Shown: piece after piece, positions 31,752 through 37,966 of the stretch
How the letters are laid out: each line of letters opens with the position of its first letter
How positions within the stretch are numbered: the first letter of the stretch is position 1
Source: an uncultured Treponema sp.
GTDB taxonomy: Bacteria; Spirochaetota; Spirochaetia; Treponematales; Treponemataceae
Reading direction: 5' to 3'
DNA length: 37,966 bases
NCBI GenBank assembly: GCA_947166355.1
Contig: CAMVDX010000024.1
Location: forward strand, 1 to 37,966
Program-made: the position numbers and the translations under genes
Notes under the pieces: model-generated
Told to the model about the DNA's origin: nothing
Databases searched by the model: none
Seen by the model: the letters and a program-made list of their open reading frames with translations, nothing else

Positions 31752-32348
31752 ATGAAACTATCAAACAAGTTTACTTTTACCCGAATTATTTTTGCACCGA
31801 TTTTTTTCTTATTATATTTTATTCCAATCTGGTCTGGCTGTGGTACAAAGGTTTCCTTGTTGGTTGCCCTTCCGTGTCTCATTTTTGCTGAGTTTACAGA
31901 TTATTTAGACGGTCATTATGCACGCAAGCACAATGAAGTAAGTGATTTCGGAAAGCTTTTTGATCCTTTTGCAGATGTTGTTTTACATTTGACTGGTTTT
32001 ATCTGCCTTATGCATTCGGTAAAGGCCGGCTTGTCTTATATGCCGGTTTTCTTTTTTGTTTTGATTATGCTCCGCGAGTTCTCACAGAACTTTCTGCGCA
32101 TGGTAGCCGCAAAACAGGGAACCGCAATTGCAGCCCGCAAAGGCGGCAAGCTTAAAACTGTAGTTTATATCGTAGCCGAGTTCTACGGAATATTCCTCGA
32201 ACTTCTTGTTCGCCTCGAATTAGTTCCAGATTTCTTCGGAGCCCTGCAGGCCGGCGCCTTCGCCCTCTTTGCCCTCTGTGTAATCCTAAGCTACGCTTCT
32301 TTCATAGACTACCTGATTCACTTCGGCAAAATCTTAAAGGATATTTAG
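31752..32348 (+). CDS. pgsA: CDP-alcohol phosphatidyltransferase, probable phosphatidylglycerophosphate synthase
   Basis: 198 residues. It transfers a phosphatidyl group from CDP-diacylglycerol to an alcohol (here most likely glycerol-3-phosphate) at the inner membrane. The family motif is complete: Asp50-x2-Asp53-Gly54-x2-Ala57-Arg58-x8-Gly67-x3-Asp71-x3-Asp75. Four to five hydrophobic segments follow. The start at 31752 (MKLSNKFTFTRI) is the usual PgsA N-terminus and matches the promoter; a 20-codon longer frame begins inside the repeat. PgsA is the best guess, but other CDP-alcohol transferases share the motif. Confidence 0.82.
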   Translation: MKLSNKFTFTRIIFAPIFFLLYFIPIWSGCGTKVSLLVALPCLIFAEFTDYLDGHYARKHNEVSDFGKLFDPFADVVLHLTGFICLMHSVKAGLSYMPVFFFVLIMLREFSQNFLRMVAAKQGTAIAARKGGKLKTVVYIVAEFYGIFLELLVRLELVPDFFGALQAGAFALFALCVILSYASFIDYLIHFGKILKDI

Positions 32349-32415
32349 GATAGGGAAATGTCCAAAAAGTATTGTCATGCTGAACCTTCGCAGCATAGCT
32401 GCTCGGAGACTCGCT

Positions 32416-32440
32416 AAAAATAGTCCACTGGACTATTTTT
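32416..32440 (+). terminator. Perfect hairpin downstream of pgsA
   Basis: AAAAATAGTCC-act-GGACTATTTTT, 11-bp arms; works as a U-tailed terminator in both directions. It lies inside a longer repeat-like stretch (32361-32470) that shares gtcatgctga with the element after rpoN. Confidence 0.55.
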
Positions 32441-32529
32441 GCCCTGCTACGCAGTGCCGCTCCCTATGTTTATAAGCAAAACATATTGCAATTGATAGCA
32501 CGTTGATTTTGAAAAATAACTGCGGAAGC

Positions 32530-32577
32530 AAAAAAAGACCTGCAAAACATCATCCTCGTTTTGCAGGTCTTTTTTTT
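32530..32577. terminator. Bidirectional intrinsic terminator between pgsA and hsp20
   Basis: Stem GACCTGCAAAAC (32537-32548) / GTTTTGCAGGTC (32558-32569), flanked by seven A's on the left and eight T's on the right, so it ends both the plus transcript and the minus hsp20 transcript. Confidence 0.88.
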
Positions 32578-32606
32578 GCTGGGAGCAGCTATTTTTCAAG
32601 CTTCAA

Positions 32607-33026
32607 TTAACACGCTTCAATTGCAATATGCTTTGGAGCGGCGATTGCTTTCTTTTGCATATTGATTGTCAAAATACCATTCTTAAAGTTAGCCTTAATT
32701 GACTCAGCATCAACATCAGCAGGCAAAGAAAAGCGTCGTTCAAAGCTTGAGCATCTGCGCTCTTTAAGGATGTACTTAGCCTTCTTGTCTTTTTTATCTT
32801 CTTTGGTTTCCTTTGTCTCTTCTGTCTTAGAGGCAATGGTCAAATTGTCGTGGTCAAGTTCGATATTTACGTCTTTCTCAGTACGGCCAGGCAATTCCAT
32901 TTCCAAAGTGTAAGCGTTGTTTTCCTCTTTTACGTCAACACGAGGAGCGTTTGCAGAATACATAACACTTGGTGTGTTACCCATCATGTCATTAAAAAGT
33001 GAATCAATAAATGAAAGTTCGTTCAT
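32607..33026 (-). CDS. Small heat shock protein, Hsp20/alpha-crystallin family
   Basis: 139 residues. The alpha-crystallin domain covers ~25-125: APRVDVKEENNAYTLEMELP, an LTIASKTEE strand, RRCSSFERRFSLPADVD and the closing ANFKNGILTINMQKK. The C-terminal short motif (KHIAIEA) takes the place of the I-x-I tail that docks oligomers. It acts as an ATP-independent holdase in the cytoplasm. An AGAGG ribosome site precedes the ATG. A bidirectional terminator lies downstream and structured-repeat copy C upstream. No CIRCE operator is visible. Confidence 0.92.
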   Translation of the reverse strand: MNELSFIDSLFNDMMGNTPSVMYSANAPRVDVKEENNAYTLEMELPGRTEKDVNIELDHDNLTIASKTEETKETKEDKKDKKAKYILKERRCSSFERRFSLPADVDAESIKANFKNGILTINMQKKAIAAPKHIAIEAC

Positions 33027-33137
33027 ATCTATACCTCTTTGTATTTGATTTAGTTTTATTCGTAAGCTAACAGCCTACACTTACTATATAGCAAATATCG
33101 TGCCAAGTGTGTGATTTTTTAAAGATGACGAGAAATT

Positions 33138-33280
33138 TGGTGCGAGGGAGCAGTTTTGTGGGGCAAAAAGACTTTGTTTGTGGCTGCCGCAGGAGCGGCA
33201 GTATAATAGTTTCAATACCACAAACAACGTCTAGCGCAATATTGCGCGTTTTTGTCTCACAAATATGCGACCGGAAACCA
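33138..33280. mobile_element. Structured repeat, copy C (diverged)
   Basis: Same orientation as copy A. The order of elements is kept (gcgagggagc, outer arm, ttgtggctgccgc, apical GCGG hairpin, central TAATAGTTTC, inverse arms, gaccggaa), but stem bases differ and co-vary. For example AGAC/GTCT replaces ACAC/GTGT in the middle arm, and G-T wobbles appear in the outer arm. It fills most of the 345-bp gap between hsp20 and radA. Confidence 0.65.
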
Positions 33281-33306
33281 ATTTAACGATTATTGTAATA
33301 TAATTT

Positions 33307-33350
33307 AGTGTGTCAAATTTACTCATTATTAAGTAAGAAAATGACACACT
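33307..33350. repeat. Inverted repeat near the radA 3' end
   Basis: AGTGTGTCA (33307-33315) and TGACACACT (33342-33350) around 26 nt, with a near direct repeat caaatttactca / caaatctactca. It could form a weak transcript-end hairpin for radA. Nothing else is seen in 33281-33371. Confidence 0.35.
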
Positions 33351-33371
33351 TGCAATCAAATCTACTCAAAT

Positions 33372-34724
33372 TTAGCGGAAAATTGTCTTGATGAGTGCTT
33401 TTATGTCCGAAATTCCAGATTTGTCATCGTCTGCAGGGGCCAGAATGTTAGAAAATCCCAGTCCTTCTGCGGCTTTGATACGCTGTTTAGTCTTGTTTAC
33501 CGGGCGAACCTCACCGGCGAGGCTTAATTCTCCAAACACTGCCGTTCCGTTTTTTACGGCAATATCAGTTCTAGCAGAATAAAGTGCTGCTGCGAGGGCG
33601 GCATCTATAGAGCTTTCACTTAGTTTTATACCACCCGCAACGTTTACATAAATATCCTGATCAGAAAAACAAAGGCCACATCGTTTTTCAATAACAGCCG
33701 CAACTCTTGCAACTCTGCCAGAATCAATTTTTTCGCTGTAAATTCGCGAAACGCTGGCCTTTGCTGCTACTGTAAGTGCCTGAATCTCTACTAAAAAAAC
33801 ACGGCTTCCTTCAAAAACCGGCGTACATGCAACTCCTGCCGGCTGATTTTCCTTTCTTTTTGTTAGGAATAAAGATGCCGGATTTACTACTGGTTCCAGC
33901 CCTTTTTCGCTCATACTGAAAATTCCAATTTCGTCTACTGAACCAAAGCGGTTTTTCTGTGCGTGCAAGAATCTTATATCATCTGCATTGCGTTCAAAGG
34001 AAATTACAGTGTCTACCATATGTTCAAGAGATTTAGGTCCCGCTATCGTGCCTTCTTTTGTTACATGCGCAGTCATAACAAGAACACTGTCGCGTTCTTT
34101 TACCCACGAAATAAACTCATTTGCGCAGTATTTGAGCTGATTTACTGTGCCTGGAATAATTCCGGCTTCTGCACTGTAAATTGTCTGAATAGAGTCTATA
34201 ATTACAAAGGTCGGATTCAATGAATCCAATGCATCAAGAGAATCTTCTAAGCGGGAAGTGCACAGTATGTTTATGCCGGTGCAATTCAGTTCAAGGCGGT
34301 CTGCGCGTTCCTTAATTTGCGCAGCAGATTCCTCACCGCTGATATAAAGTACAGAATCTCCTTTTCCGCTTTTTGAAACACTTGCCGCAGTTTGCAAAAG
34401 AAGTGTCGATTTACCGATTCCAGGTTCTCCTCCAAGCAGAATGGCAGAGCGTTTTGCAGCTCCTCCACCGAGTACCCGGTCAAACTCAGTTATTCCTGTA
34501 GAAAGTCTTGAATTTTCTTGTGCTTGTATAGATGCAAGCCCTACGGGCTTATTTTTTTCCACCGCTTCCTTGCCGCGACCTGCCGGGGTAACATTGTTTT
34601 TATCTATTATAATTTCTTCGAGAGAATTCCATTCCCCGCATTCCGGGCAGCGTCCGAGCCAGCGTGGCTGTGTGTAACCGCAGCTGCTGCATCTGTAAGA
34701 AATTGAGCCGTTCTTTTTTGCCAT
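33372..34724 (-). CDS. radA: DNA repair protein RadA (Sms)
   Basis: 450 residues, normal length. The N-terminal zinc finger has Cys12, Cys15, Cys26 and Cys29 (CSSCGYTQPRWLGRCPEC). The RecA-like core has Walker A GGEPGIGKST at 98-107 and the RadA-specific KNRFG motif at 257-261. The Lon-like C-terminal domain is present. RadA helps branch migration during recombination. An AGAGG ribosome site precedes the ATG. Its upstream region faces the small RNA promoter at 34793, so the two promoters are divergent. Confidence 0.95.
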   Translation of the reverse strand: MAKKNGSISYRCSSCGYTQPRWLGRCPECGEWNSLEEIIIDKNNVTPAGRGKEAVEKNKPVGLASIQAQENSRLSTGITEFDRVLGGGAAKRSAILLGGEPGIGKSTLLLQTAASVSKSGKGDSVLYISGEESAAQIKERADRLELNCTGINILCTSRLEDSLDALDSLNPTFVIIDSIQTIYSAEAGIIPGTVNQLKYCANEFISWVKERDSVLVMTAHVTKEGTIAGPKSLEHMVDTVISFERNADDIRFLHAQKNRFGSVDEIGIFSMSEKGLEPVVNPASLFLTKRKENQPAGVACTPVFEGSRVFLVEIQALTVAAKASVSRIYSEKIDSGRVARVAAVIEKRCGLCFSDQDIYVNVAGGIKLSESSIDAALAAALYSARTDIAVKNGTAVFGELSLAGEVRPVNKTKQRIKAAEGLGFSNILAPADDDKSGISDIKALIKTIFR

Positions 34725-34771
34725 TTAAAACCTCTTTTTGCGGTGGCGGTTTATTTTTTTTATAAATTTTC

Positions 34772-34821
34772 ATAGTTTTTTCACAAAAACTATTGACATC
34801 TAAAATATATGGTATTATATT
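34772..34821 (+). promoter_or_regulatory. Promoter of the small RNA, with adjoining inverted repeat
   Basis: Consensus TTGACA (34793-34798), 17-bp spacer, TATATT (34816-34821). A perfect 9-bp inverted repeat ATAGTTTTT-TCAC-AAAAACTAT (34772-34793) abuts the -35 and could be an operator controlling this promoter and radA. Confidence 0.65.
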
Positions 34822-34827
34822 AAAGTC

Positions 34828-34925
34828 AGCTTGTAAATAAGCTGATAAACTCTCTCCGATGTCCAGCAACGCTGGACGGCAAGGTTCCCTCTTAGTGTTA
34901 CTGTCTGGGAACCTTGTTTTTTTTT
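34828..34925 (+). ncRNA. Candidate small regulatory RNA
   Basis: An independent plus-strand unit of ~98 nt between two minus-strand genes. Start is predicted 7 nt after a consensus -10. Structure: hairpin 1 TCAGCTT-gtaaat-AAGCTGA (34826-34845), whose outermost pair precedes the predicted start; a single-stranded tctctccg stretch; hairpin 2 GTCCAGC-aac-GCTGGAC (34861-34877); terminator stem CAAGGTTCCC (34880-34889) / GGGAACCTTG (34907-34916) and nine T's. No open frame with a ribosome site. It does not match 6S, 4.5S, tmRNA or a riboswitch that I recognise. The unpaired pyrimidine-rich stretch could pair with ribosome sites (inference). Confidence 0.62.
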
Positions 34926-34941
34926 AACATCAAAGTATCCC

Positions 34942-34981
34942 GGTGGTTGAGTGCCCGCGAGGCGGGTGTATCGAAACCACC
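34942..34981. repeat. GGTGGTTGAGT...AACCACC palindromic repeat (copy 2)
   Basis: Arms GGTGGTT (34942-34948) and AACCACC (34975-34981) with inner CCCGC-GAG-GCGGG. Lies between the small RNA terminator and the convergent end of the serine acetyltransferase gene, mirroring copy 1 at 27258. Confidence 0.6.
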
Positions 34982-34995
34982 TGAAACCGCTGCCC

Positions 34996-35865
34996 TTAGC
35001 CCTGTGTAATAACTGAGCCGGCAGGTACGCTTTCTGTAACCCAGGTGTTACCACCGATTGTTGAACCACGACCAATTATAGTTTCACCGCCTAGAATTGT
35101 AGCATTAGCATAAATTGTTACATCATCTTCTATAGTTGGATGTCTTTTTTTATTCTGAAGATTCTTTTTTACGCTCAGCGCTCCTAATGTAACGCCCTGA
35201 TAAACTTTTACATTATTACCGATTATACATGTTTCACCTATAACTACGCCGGTTCCGTGATCAATAAAAAACGATTCTCCAATTGTTGCGCCAGGATGAA
35301 TGTCTATTCCTGTTTTTCCGTGAACATGTTCGCTCATAATTCGCGGAATGATTGGAACTCCTGCTTTGTATAAAAAGTGTGAAATACGGTAAACAAGAAT
35401 TGCTTCAAGTCCAGGGTAAGAAAGAACAACTTCTTCATTGCTTTTTGCAGCCGGGTCGCCGTTGTAAGTTGCAACTACATCCAGCTGAATCTGGCGTCTT
35501 ATTTCGGGGATTTCTTCTATTAAAGCTACAGCAGTTTTTTCTGCAAGCTTAAAGCAATGTGATTCAGAAATATTTCCGATTTCTTCGTGGCTGCAGGTTT
35601 GAGCTTTTGTATAAATCAAAGCTTTTTGAATTTCGCGTGTAAGGTTTGCAATTATGTTGTTTACTTTTTGCCCTATAACATATCTTATGTTTACAGAGTC
35701 GATATCTTCTGCTGTTCTGAAGCCTGGAAAAACTACTGATTGAAGATCTGAAAGAATGGAAACGACATTTTGTCGGTTAGGAAAGTCTTCTGTGTGATTT
35801 CTGTTTATAAGACCATAGCGGTCGTAGGAATCGAGAATTCCATCAATCAGCATATCTATATTCAT
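34996..35865 (-). CDS. Serine O-acetyltransferase (EpsC/long CysE type)
   Basis: 289 residues from the ATG at 35865 (GAGG ribosome site 6-7 nt upstream; another ATG at 35877 lacks one). It makes O-acetylserine from serine and acetyl-CoA, the first step of cysteine synthesis. The C-terminal half is a left-handed beta-helix of hexapeptide repeats ([46 protein letters not shown]). The helical N-terminal half of ~150 residues is the long EpsC type. The catalytic His of SEHVHG and DHGTG is present. Single-gene unit. It is linked in metabolism to MetY at 6434. Confidence 0.9.
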   Translation of the reverse strand: MNIDMLIDGILDSYDRYGLINRNHTEDFPNRQNVVSILSDLQSVVFPGFRTAEDIDSVNIRYVIGQKVNNIIANLTREIQKALIYTKAQTCSHEEIGNISESHCFKLAEKTAVALIEEIPEIRRQIQLDVVATYNGDPAAKSNEEVVLSYPGLEAILVYRISHFLYKAGVPIIPRIMSEHVHGKTGIDIHPGATIGESFFIDHGTGVVIGETCIIGNNVKVYQGVTLGALSVKKNLQNKKRHPTIEDDVTIYANATILGGETIIGRGSTIGGNTWVTESVPAGSVITQG

Positions 35866-35905
35866 AGCAAACCTCATTGTCTAAAAAGTTAGGAAATAGT
35901 ATCAT

Positions 35906-35927
35906 AGATAGAAGAAAAATTCTATCT
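35906..35927. promoter_or_regulatory. Inverted repeat upstream of the serine acetyltransferase gene
   Basis: AGATAGAA-GAAAAA-TTCTATCT, perfect 8-bp arms, 41-62 bp upstream of the ATG. A candidate operator; no binding protein can be named. Confidence 0.3.
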
Positions 35928-36096
35928 GAATTCAAAGCGGGGCAGGTCAAGCGGTTTTAGGTTTAGGCAATTTTTTTTGCGTCTCTATGGGAGAAATGGC
36001 GTGGGAGATCTGCGAAACTGGTACGCGAAAAGAAGGTTATTCTTCCTAAAAAAATTAAAAATTCTTACAAATTTTGGGAATTTTGAAAGAATTTTA

Positions 36097-36125
36097 TTGA
36101 CTAAAATTATTTCTTAGTTTATATT
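36097..36125 (+). promoter_or_regulatory. Promoter of the tRNA-Thr/rpmG/secE/nusG/rplK operon
   Basis: TTGACT (36097-36102), 17-bp spacer, TATATT (36120-36125), about 46 bp before tRNA-Thr. In the 306-bp stretch 35866-36171 I see this promoter, the inverted repeat above and no supported gene. Confidence 0.7.
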
Positions 36126-36171
36126 CGTAGAACGCATGTTTTCTATGAGTTAGTGTGGAACACTGCATTTT

Positions 36172-36244
36172 GCCCCCGTAGCTCAGTTGGTAGAGCACCA
36201 CATCGGTAATGTGGAGGTCTGCAGTCCGATTCTGCACGTGGGCT
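36172..36244 (+). tRNA. tRNA-Thr (anticodon GGT)
   Basis: 73 nt cloverleaf. Anticodon stem CCACA/TGTGG with loop TCGGTAA, so anticodon GGT (reads ACC/ACU). T arm TGCAG-TCCGATT-CTGCA, D arm GCTC/GAGC. One acceptor mismatch (C5-T68) and the T loop begins TCC rather than TTC, both mildly atypical. CCA is not encoded. Confidence 0.93.
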
Positions 36245-36288
36245 ATGAAAATTTGAAAATTTTTGGCGAATATATTTAGGAGTTAAAT

Positions 36289-36465
36289 ATGGGAAGCAAG
36301 AAGAAAGGCGCTGTAGAAATTATCGCTTTGCAGTGTACAGAATGTAAGAGAAAGAATTATACTACTTACAAGAACCGCAAGAACATTACTGGAAAACTTG
36401 AGAAGAATAAGTATTGTCCTTGGTGTAAGAAGAGTGTTCTTCATAAAGAAACAAAAGCAAAATAA
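36289..36465 (+). CDS. rpmG: Ribosomal protein L33
   Basis: 58 residues, too short for a simple length filter. 50S subunit protein. It is the zinc-binding form, with two CxxC pairs at Cys16/Cys19 and Cys43/Cys46 ([33 protein letters not shown]). AGGAG lies 7 nt before the ATG. Sits between tRNA-Thr and tRNA-Trp, the usual bacterial arrangement ahead of secE-nusG. Confidence 0.95.
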   Translation: MGSKKKGAVEIIALQCTECKRKNYTTYKNRKNITGKLEKNKYCPWCKKSVLHKETKAK

Positions 36466-36479
36466 TTTTTGATATTTAT

Positions 36480-36493
36480 CCGGTTTCGACCGG
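36480..36493 (+). other. UUCG-loop hairpin between rpmG and tRNA-Trp
   Basis: CCGGT-TTCG-ACCGG, 5-bp stem with a stable tetraloop. Only TTTA follows, so it is more likely a processing or stability element than a full terminator. Confidence 0.4.
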
Positions 36494-36504
36494 TTTAGAT
36501 ATAT

Positions 36505-36577
36505 AGGGCAGTAGTTCAGCTGGTAGAGCAGCGGTCTCCAAAACCGCCTGTCGTGGGTTCAAATCCTGCCTGCCCTG
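36505..36577 (+). tRNA. tRNA-Trp (anticodon CCA)
   Basis: 73 nt. Acceptor AGGGCAG/CTGCCCT, D arm GTTC...GAGC, anticodon stem GCGGT/ACCGC with loop CTCCAAA (anticodon CCA), T arm GTGGG-TTCAAAT-CCTGC. The 3' CCA is not encoded. 19 nt before secE. Confidence 0.95.
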
Positions 36578-36596
36578 ATTTATAAGGAAAGGTGTT

Positions 36597-36779
36597 ATGG
36601 CTAAAGTAATTCAGTTTTTTAAAGAAAGTAGAGCAGAATTGAAGAAGGTTGTATGGCCTACTCGTGATGATGTTATTTCTTCAATCAAGGTTGTTATTGT
36701 TTCTACAATTCTCGTGGCTTTAATTCTTGGATTACTTGATCTTGGTTTTACTGAGTTGTTCCGTATTTTGATGAAATAG
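36597..36779 (+). CDS. secE: Preprotein translocase subunit SecE
   Basis: 60 residues, the short single-span form. The amphipathic segment QFFKESRAELKKVVWPTRDD is the conserved SecE signature, followed by one membrane helix (VVIVSTILVALILGLLDLGF). It clamps SecY in the membrane channel. Followed 9 bp later by nusG, as in most bacteria. Confidence 0.95.
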   Translation: MAKVIQFFKESRAELKKVVWPTRDDVISSIKVVIVSTILVALILGLLDLGFTELFRILMK

Positions 36780-36788
36780 GACGGAAAA

Positions 36789-37349
36789 ATGTCTAAGAAC
36801 TGGTACATTCTTCATACTTACACTGGCTACGAAGGAAAGATTGAGCGTACAATAAGATCTTTGCTCGAAAAAAATGAAATCAATCCTGAAGTTGTTATCG
36901 ATGTAAAAGTTCCTGTTGAAGAAGTTGTTGAAATTAAAGACGGTAAAAAACGTACTCGCTCAAATAAGTTTCTTCCTGGTTATATTATGCTTGAAATGGA
37001 TCTTCCAGAAATTGGCTGGAAAGATACCTGTGCAAAGCTTTATAAGATTCAGGGAGTTACTGGTTTTGTTGGTAATGTAAGCCGCCAGAATCGTCCTATG
37101 CCAATCACTAAAGATGAAGCTATGAATCTTCTTCAGAAGTCTGGTGTTATTAAGGGTGATAAGCAGGTTCGTGTACGCCAGTCATTCAATGTTGGCGATG
37201 TTGTTAAAATTGCTGACGGTCCTTTCGCATCATTTACTGGTACTGTTAAAGAAATTAATCTTGAAAAAGAGAAGCTTAGTGTTGAAGTTCAGATTTTCGG
37301 ACGTCCAACTCCGGTAGAAGTAAGCTTCCTTCAGGCTGAAAAAGCCTAA
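36789..37349 (+). CDS. nusG: Transcription termination/antitermination protein NusG
   Basis: 186 residues. The NGN domain (NWYILHTYTGYEGKIERTIR, LPGYIMLEM, VTGFVG) binds polymerase. The C-terminal KOW domain (VGDVVKIADGPFASFTGTVK) contacts S10 or Rho. An AGGACGG ribosome site precedes the ATG. In operon secE-nusG-rplK-rplA. The acidic insert seen in some phyla is absent. Confidence 0.97.
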   Translation: MSKNWYILHTYTGYEGKIERTIRSLLEKNEINPEVVIDVKVPVEEVVEIKDGKKRTRSNKFLPGYIMLEMDLPEIGWKDTCAKLYKIQGVTGFVGNVSRQNRPMPITKDEAMNLLQKSGVIKGDKQVRVRQSFNVGDVVKIADGPFASFTGTVKEINLEKEKLSVEVQIFGRPTPVEVSFLQAEKA

Positions 37350-37380
37350 GTTTTTATACATATATTTATAGTGGCAAAAT

Positions 37381-37423
37381 CAGGGATTTGTATCCCAAAT
37401 ACAAATCGATTAATCCTGTTTTT
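37381..37423 (+). promoter_or_regulatory. Attenuator-like hairpin in the nusG-rplK spacer
   Basis: Perfect stem GATTTGTAT-cccaa-ATACAAATC (37385-37407) enclosed by CAGG...CCTG and followed by five T's. The rest of the 160-nt spacer (to 37509) is likely leader RNA, where L1 autoregulation of rplK-rplA would act, but I cannot point to the L1 site. Confidence 0.5.
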
Positions 37424-37509
37424 GGGAGAGGCGCAGGTCCGTTGGACATAGGCGTTTCGTTAGAAAGACTTCTATATGAAGCTTTCACACCAACATTGGG
37501 AGAAATAAA

Positions 37510-37941
37510 ATGGCTACAAAGAAAGTAACTGCCGTGATCAAATTGCAGTGTCCTGCAGGAGCAGCAACACCAGCTCCTCCAATTGGACCAGCACTTGGAC
37601 CTCACGGAGTTTCAGCTCCAAAGTTCGTTCAGGAATTCAATGATCGAACTAAGTCAATGGAAAAAGGTCTTGTAATCCCTGTAGTAATTACAGTTTATCA
37701 GGACAAATCTTACACATTCATTCTTAAAACTCCTCCAGCAGCAGTTCTTATTAAGAAAGCTTGTAAACTCGACAAGGGTTCTGGTAATCCTCTTCGTAAC
37801 AAGGTTGCAACTCTTTCTAAGAAAGATCTGGAAGAAATCGCTAAGACAAAGATGCCAGATATCAATGCTAATGATATCGAAGCAGCAAAGAAAATCATTG
37901 CCGGTACTGCTCGCAGTATGGGTGTAGAGGTGGAGCAGTAA
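37510..37941 (+). CDS. rplK: Ribosomal protein L11
   Basis: 143 residues, complete. The conserved N-terminal proline-rich stretch ([18 protein letters not shown]) and the C-terminal rRNA-binding domain ([25 protein letters not shown] end) are intact. Part of the GTPase-associated centre of the 50S subunit. GGGAG lies 8 nt before the ATG. Confidence 0.97.
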   Translation: MATKKVTAVIKLQCPAGAATPAPPIGPALGPHGVSAPKFVQEFNDRTKSMEKGLVIPVVITVYQDKSYTFILKTPPAAVLIKKACKLDKGSGNPLRNKVATLSKKDLEEIAKTKMPDINANDIEAAKKIIAGTARSMGVEVEQ

Positions 37942-37942
37942 T

Positions 37943-37966
37943 ATGAAACATGGAAAGAAATATAAC
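37943..37966 (+). CDS. rplA: Ribosomal protein L1, 5' end only (cut by window edge)
   Basis: ATG one nt after the rplK stop, reading MKHGKKYN to the edge, which is the usual L1 start. Identity rests on eight codons plus position after rplK. Confidence 0.85.

Noticed and set aside
33027..33137. CIRCE heat-shock operator before hsp20
   Set aside because: No TTAGCACTC-N9-GAGTGCTAA-like inverted repeat found in this stretch.
34860..34925. Terminator of the serine acetyltransferase gene on the minus strand
   Set aside because: On the minus strand the stem is not followed by a T-run; the T-run is on the plus strand, with a matching plus-strand promoter upstream.
36000..36060. 20-codon frame beginning MGEMAWEICETG
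   Set aside because: No ribosome site and too short to judge; likely chance in the region before the tRNA operon promoter.

Overview
The window looks like chromosome from a spirochaete of the genus Treponema or a close relative (inference). The signs are an AT-rich coding style, an adjacent lipoprotein and LysM-protein pair resembling treponemal TmpA/TmpB, a BspA-type leucine-rich-repeat protein of the kind common in treponemes, and core genes of ordinary bacterial type (rpoN, hprK, ptsH, lexA, holA, pgsA, radA, secE-nusG-rplK-rplA). No replication origin, rRNA, CRISPR array, integrase or transposase gene is visible.

Layout. 0.1-7.7 kb is mixed accessory and metabolic: an aromatic-acid-exporter-like membrane protein, a nucleoside hydrolase, three helix-turn-helix regulators, an ORF6N phage-type protein beside an antitoxin-like remnant, a hypoxanthine-DNA glycosylase, an ArsC/Spx-like protein and MetY. 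7.7-20.8 kb is the most unusual part: a small sigma-70-type factor, a Sel1-repeat protein, two paralogous ~97-residue helical proteins, two closely related PcfJ-like proteins, a GmrSD-type DUF262 nuclease, an OGG-like helix-hairpin-helix protein, a BspA LRR protein, a large AAA+ ATPase and an orphan beta-class DNA methyltransferase. Three of these genes (sigma factor, Sel1 protein, one small helical protein) share a 5' leader with a conserved 13-nt box and a covarying hairpin just before the ribosome binding site, so they are probably co-regulated.

20.7-27.5 kb is a housekeeping and stress block: DUF1015 protein, rpoN, hpf, hprK, ptsH, lexA, holA, ydbC/PC4. The rpoN-hpf-hprK-ptsH clustering recalls the rpoN/nitrogen-PTS loci of other bacteria. 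27.5-36 kb holds the TmpA/B-like envelope pair, a Nudix hydrolase, a cytidylate-kinase-like protein, PgsA, Hsp20, RadA and serine acetyltransferase. These are separated by many intergenic repeats, including three copies of a ~145-bp branched inverted-repeat element whose stems covary. Between radA and the serine acetyltransferase gene lies a strong candidate small RNA gene with its own promoter and terminator. 36.1 kb to the right edge is the translation/transcription operon tRNA-Thr, rpmG, tRNA-Trp, secE, nusG, rplK, rplA (cut by the edge).

A second theme is transcription start architecture. In at least five genes a TATAAT-like hexamer ends exactly 6 nt before the ATG, with no Shine-Dalgarno sequence, and in three more the gap is 7-8 nt. 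This predicts leaderless mRNAs for a sizeable subset of genes, including rpoN, hprK, pgsA and the methyltransferase.
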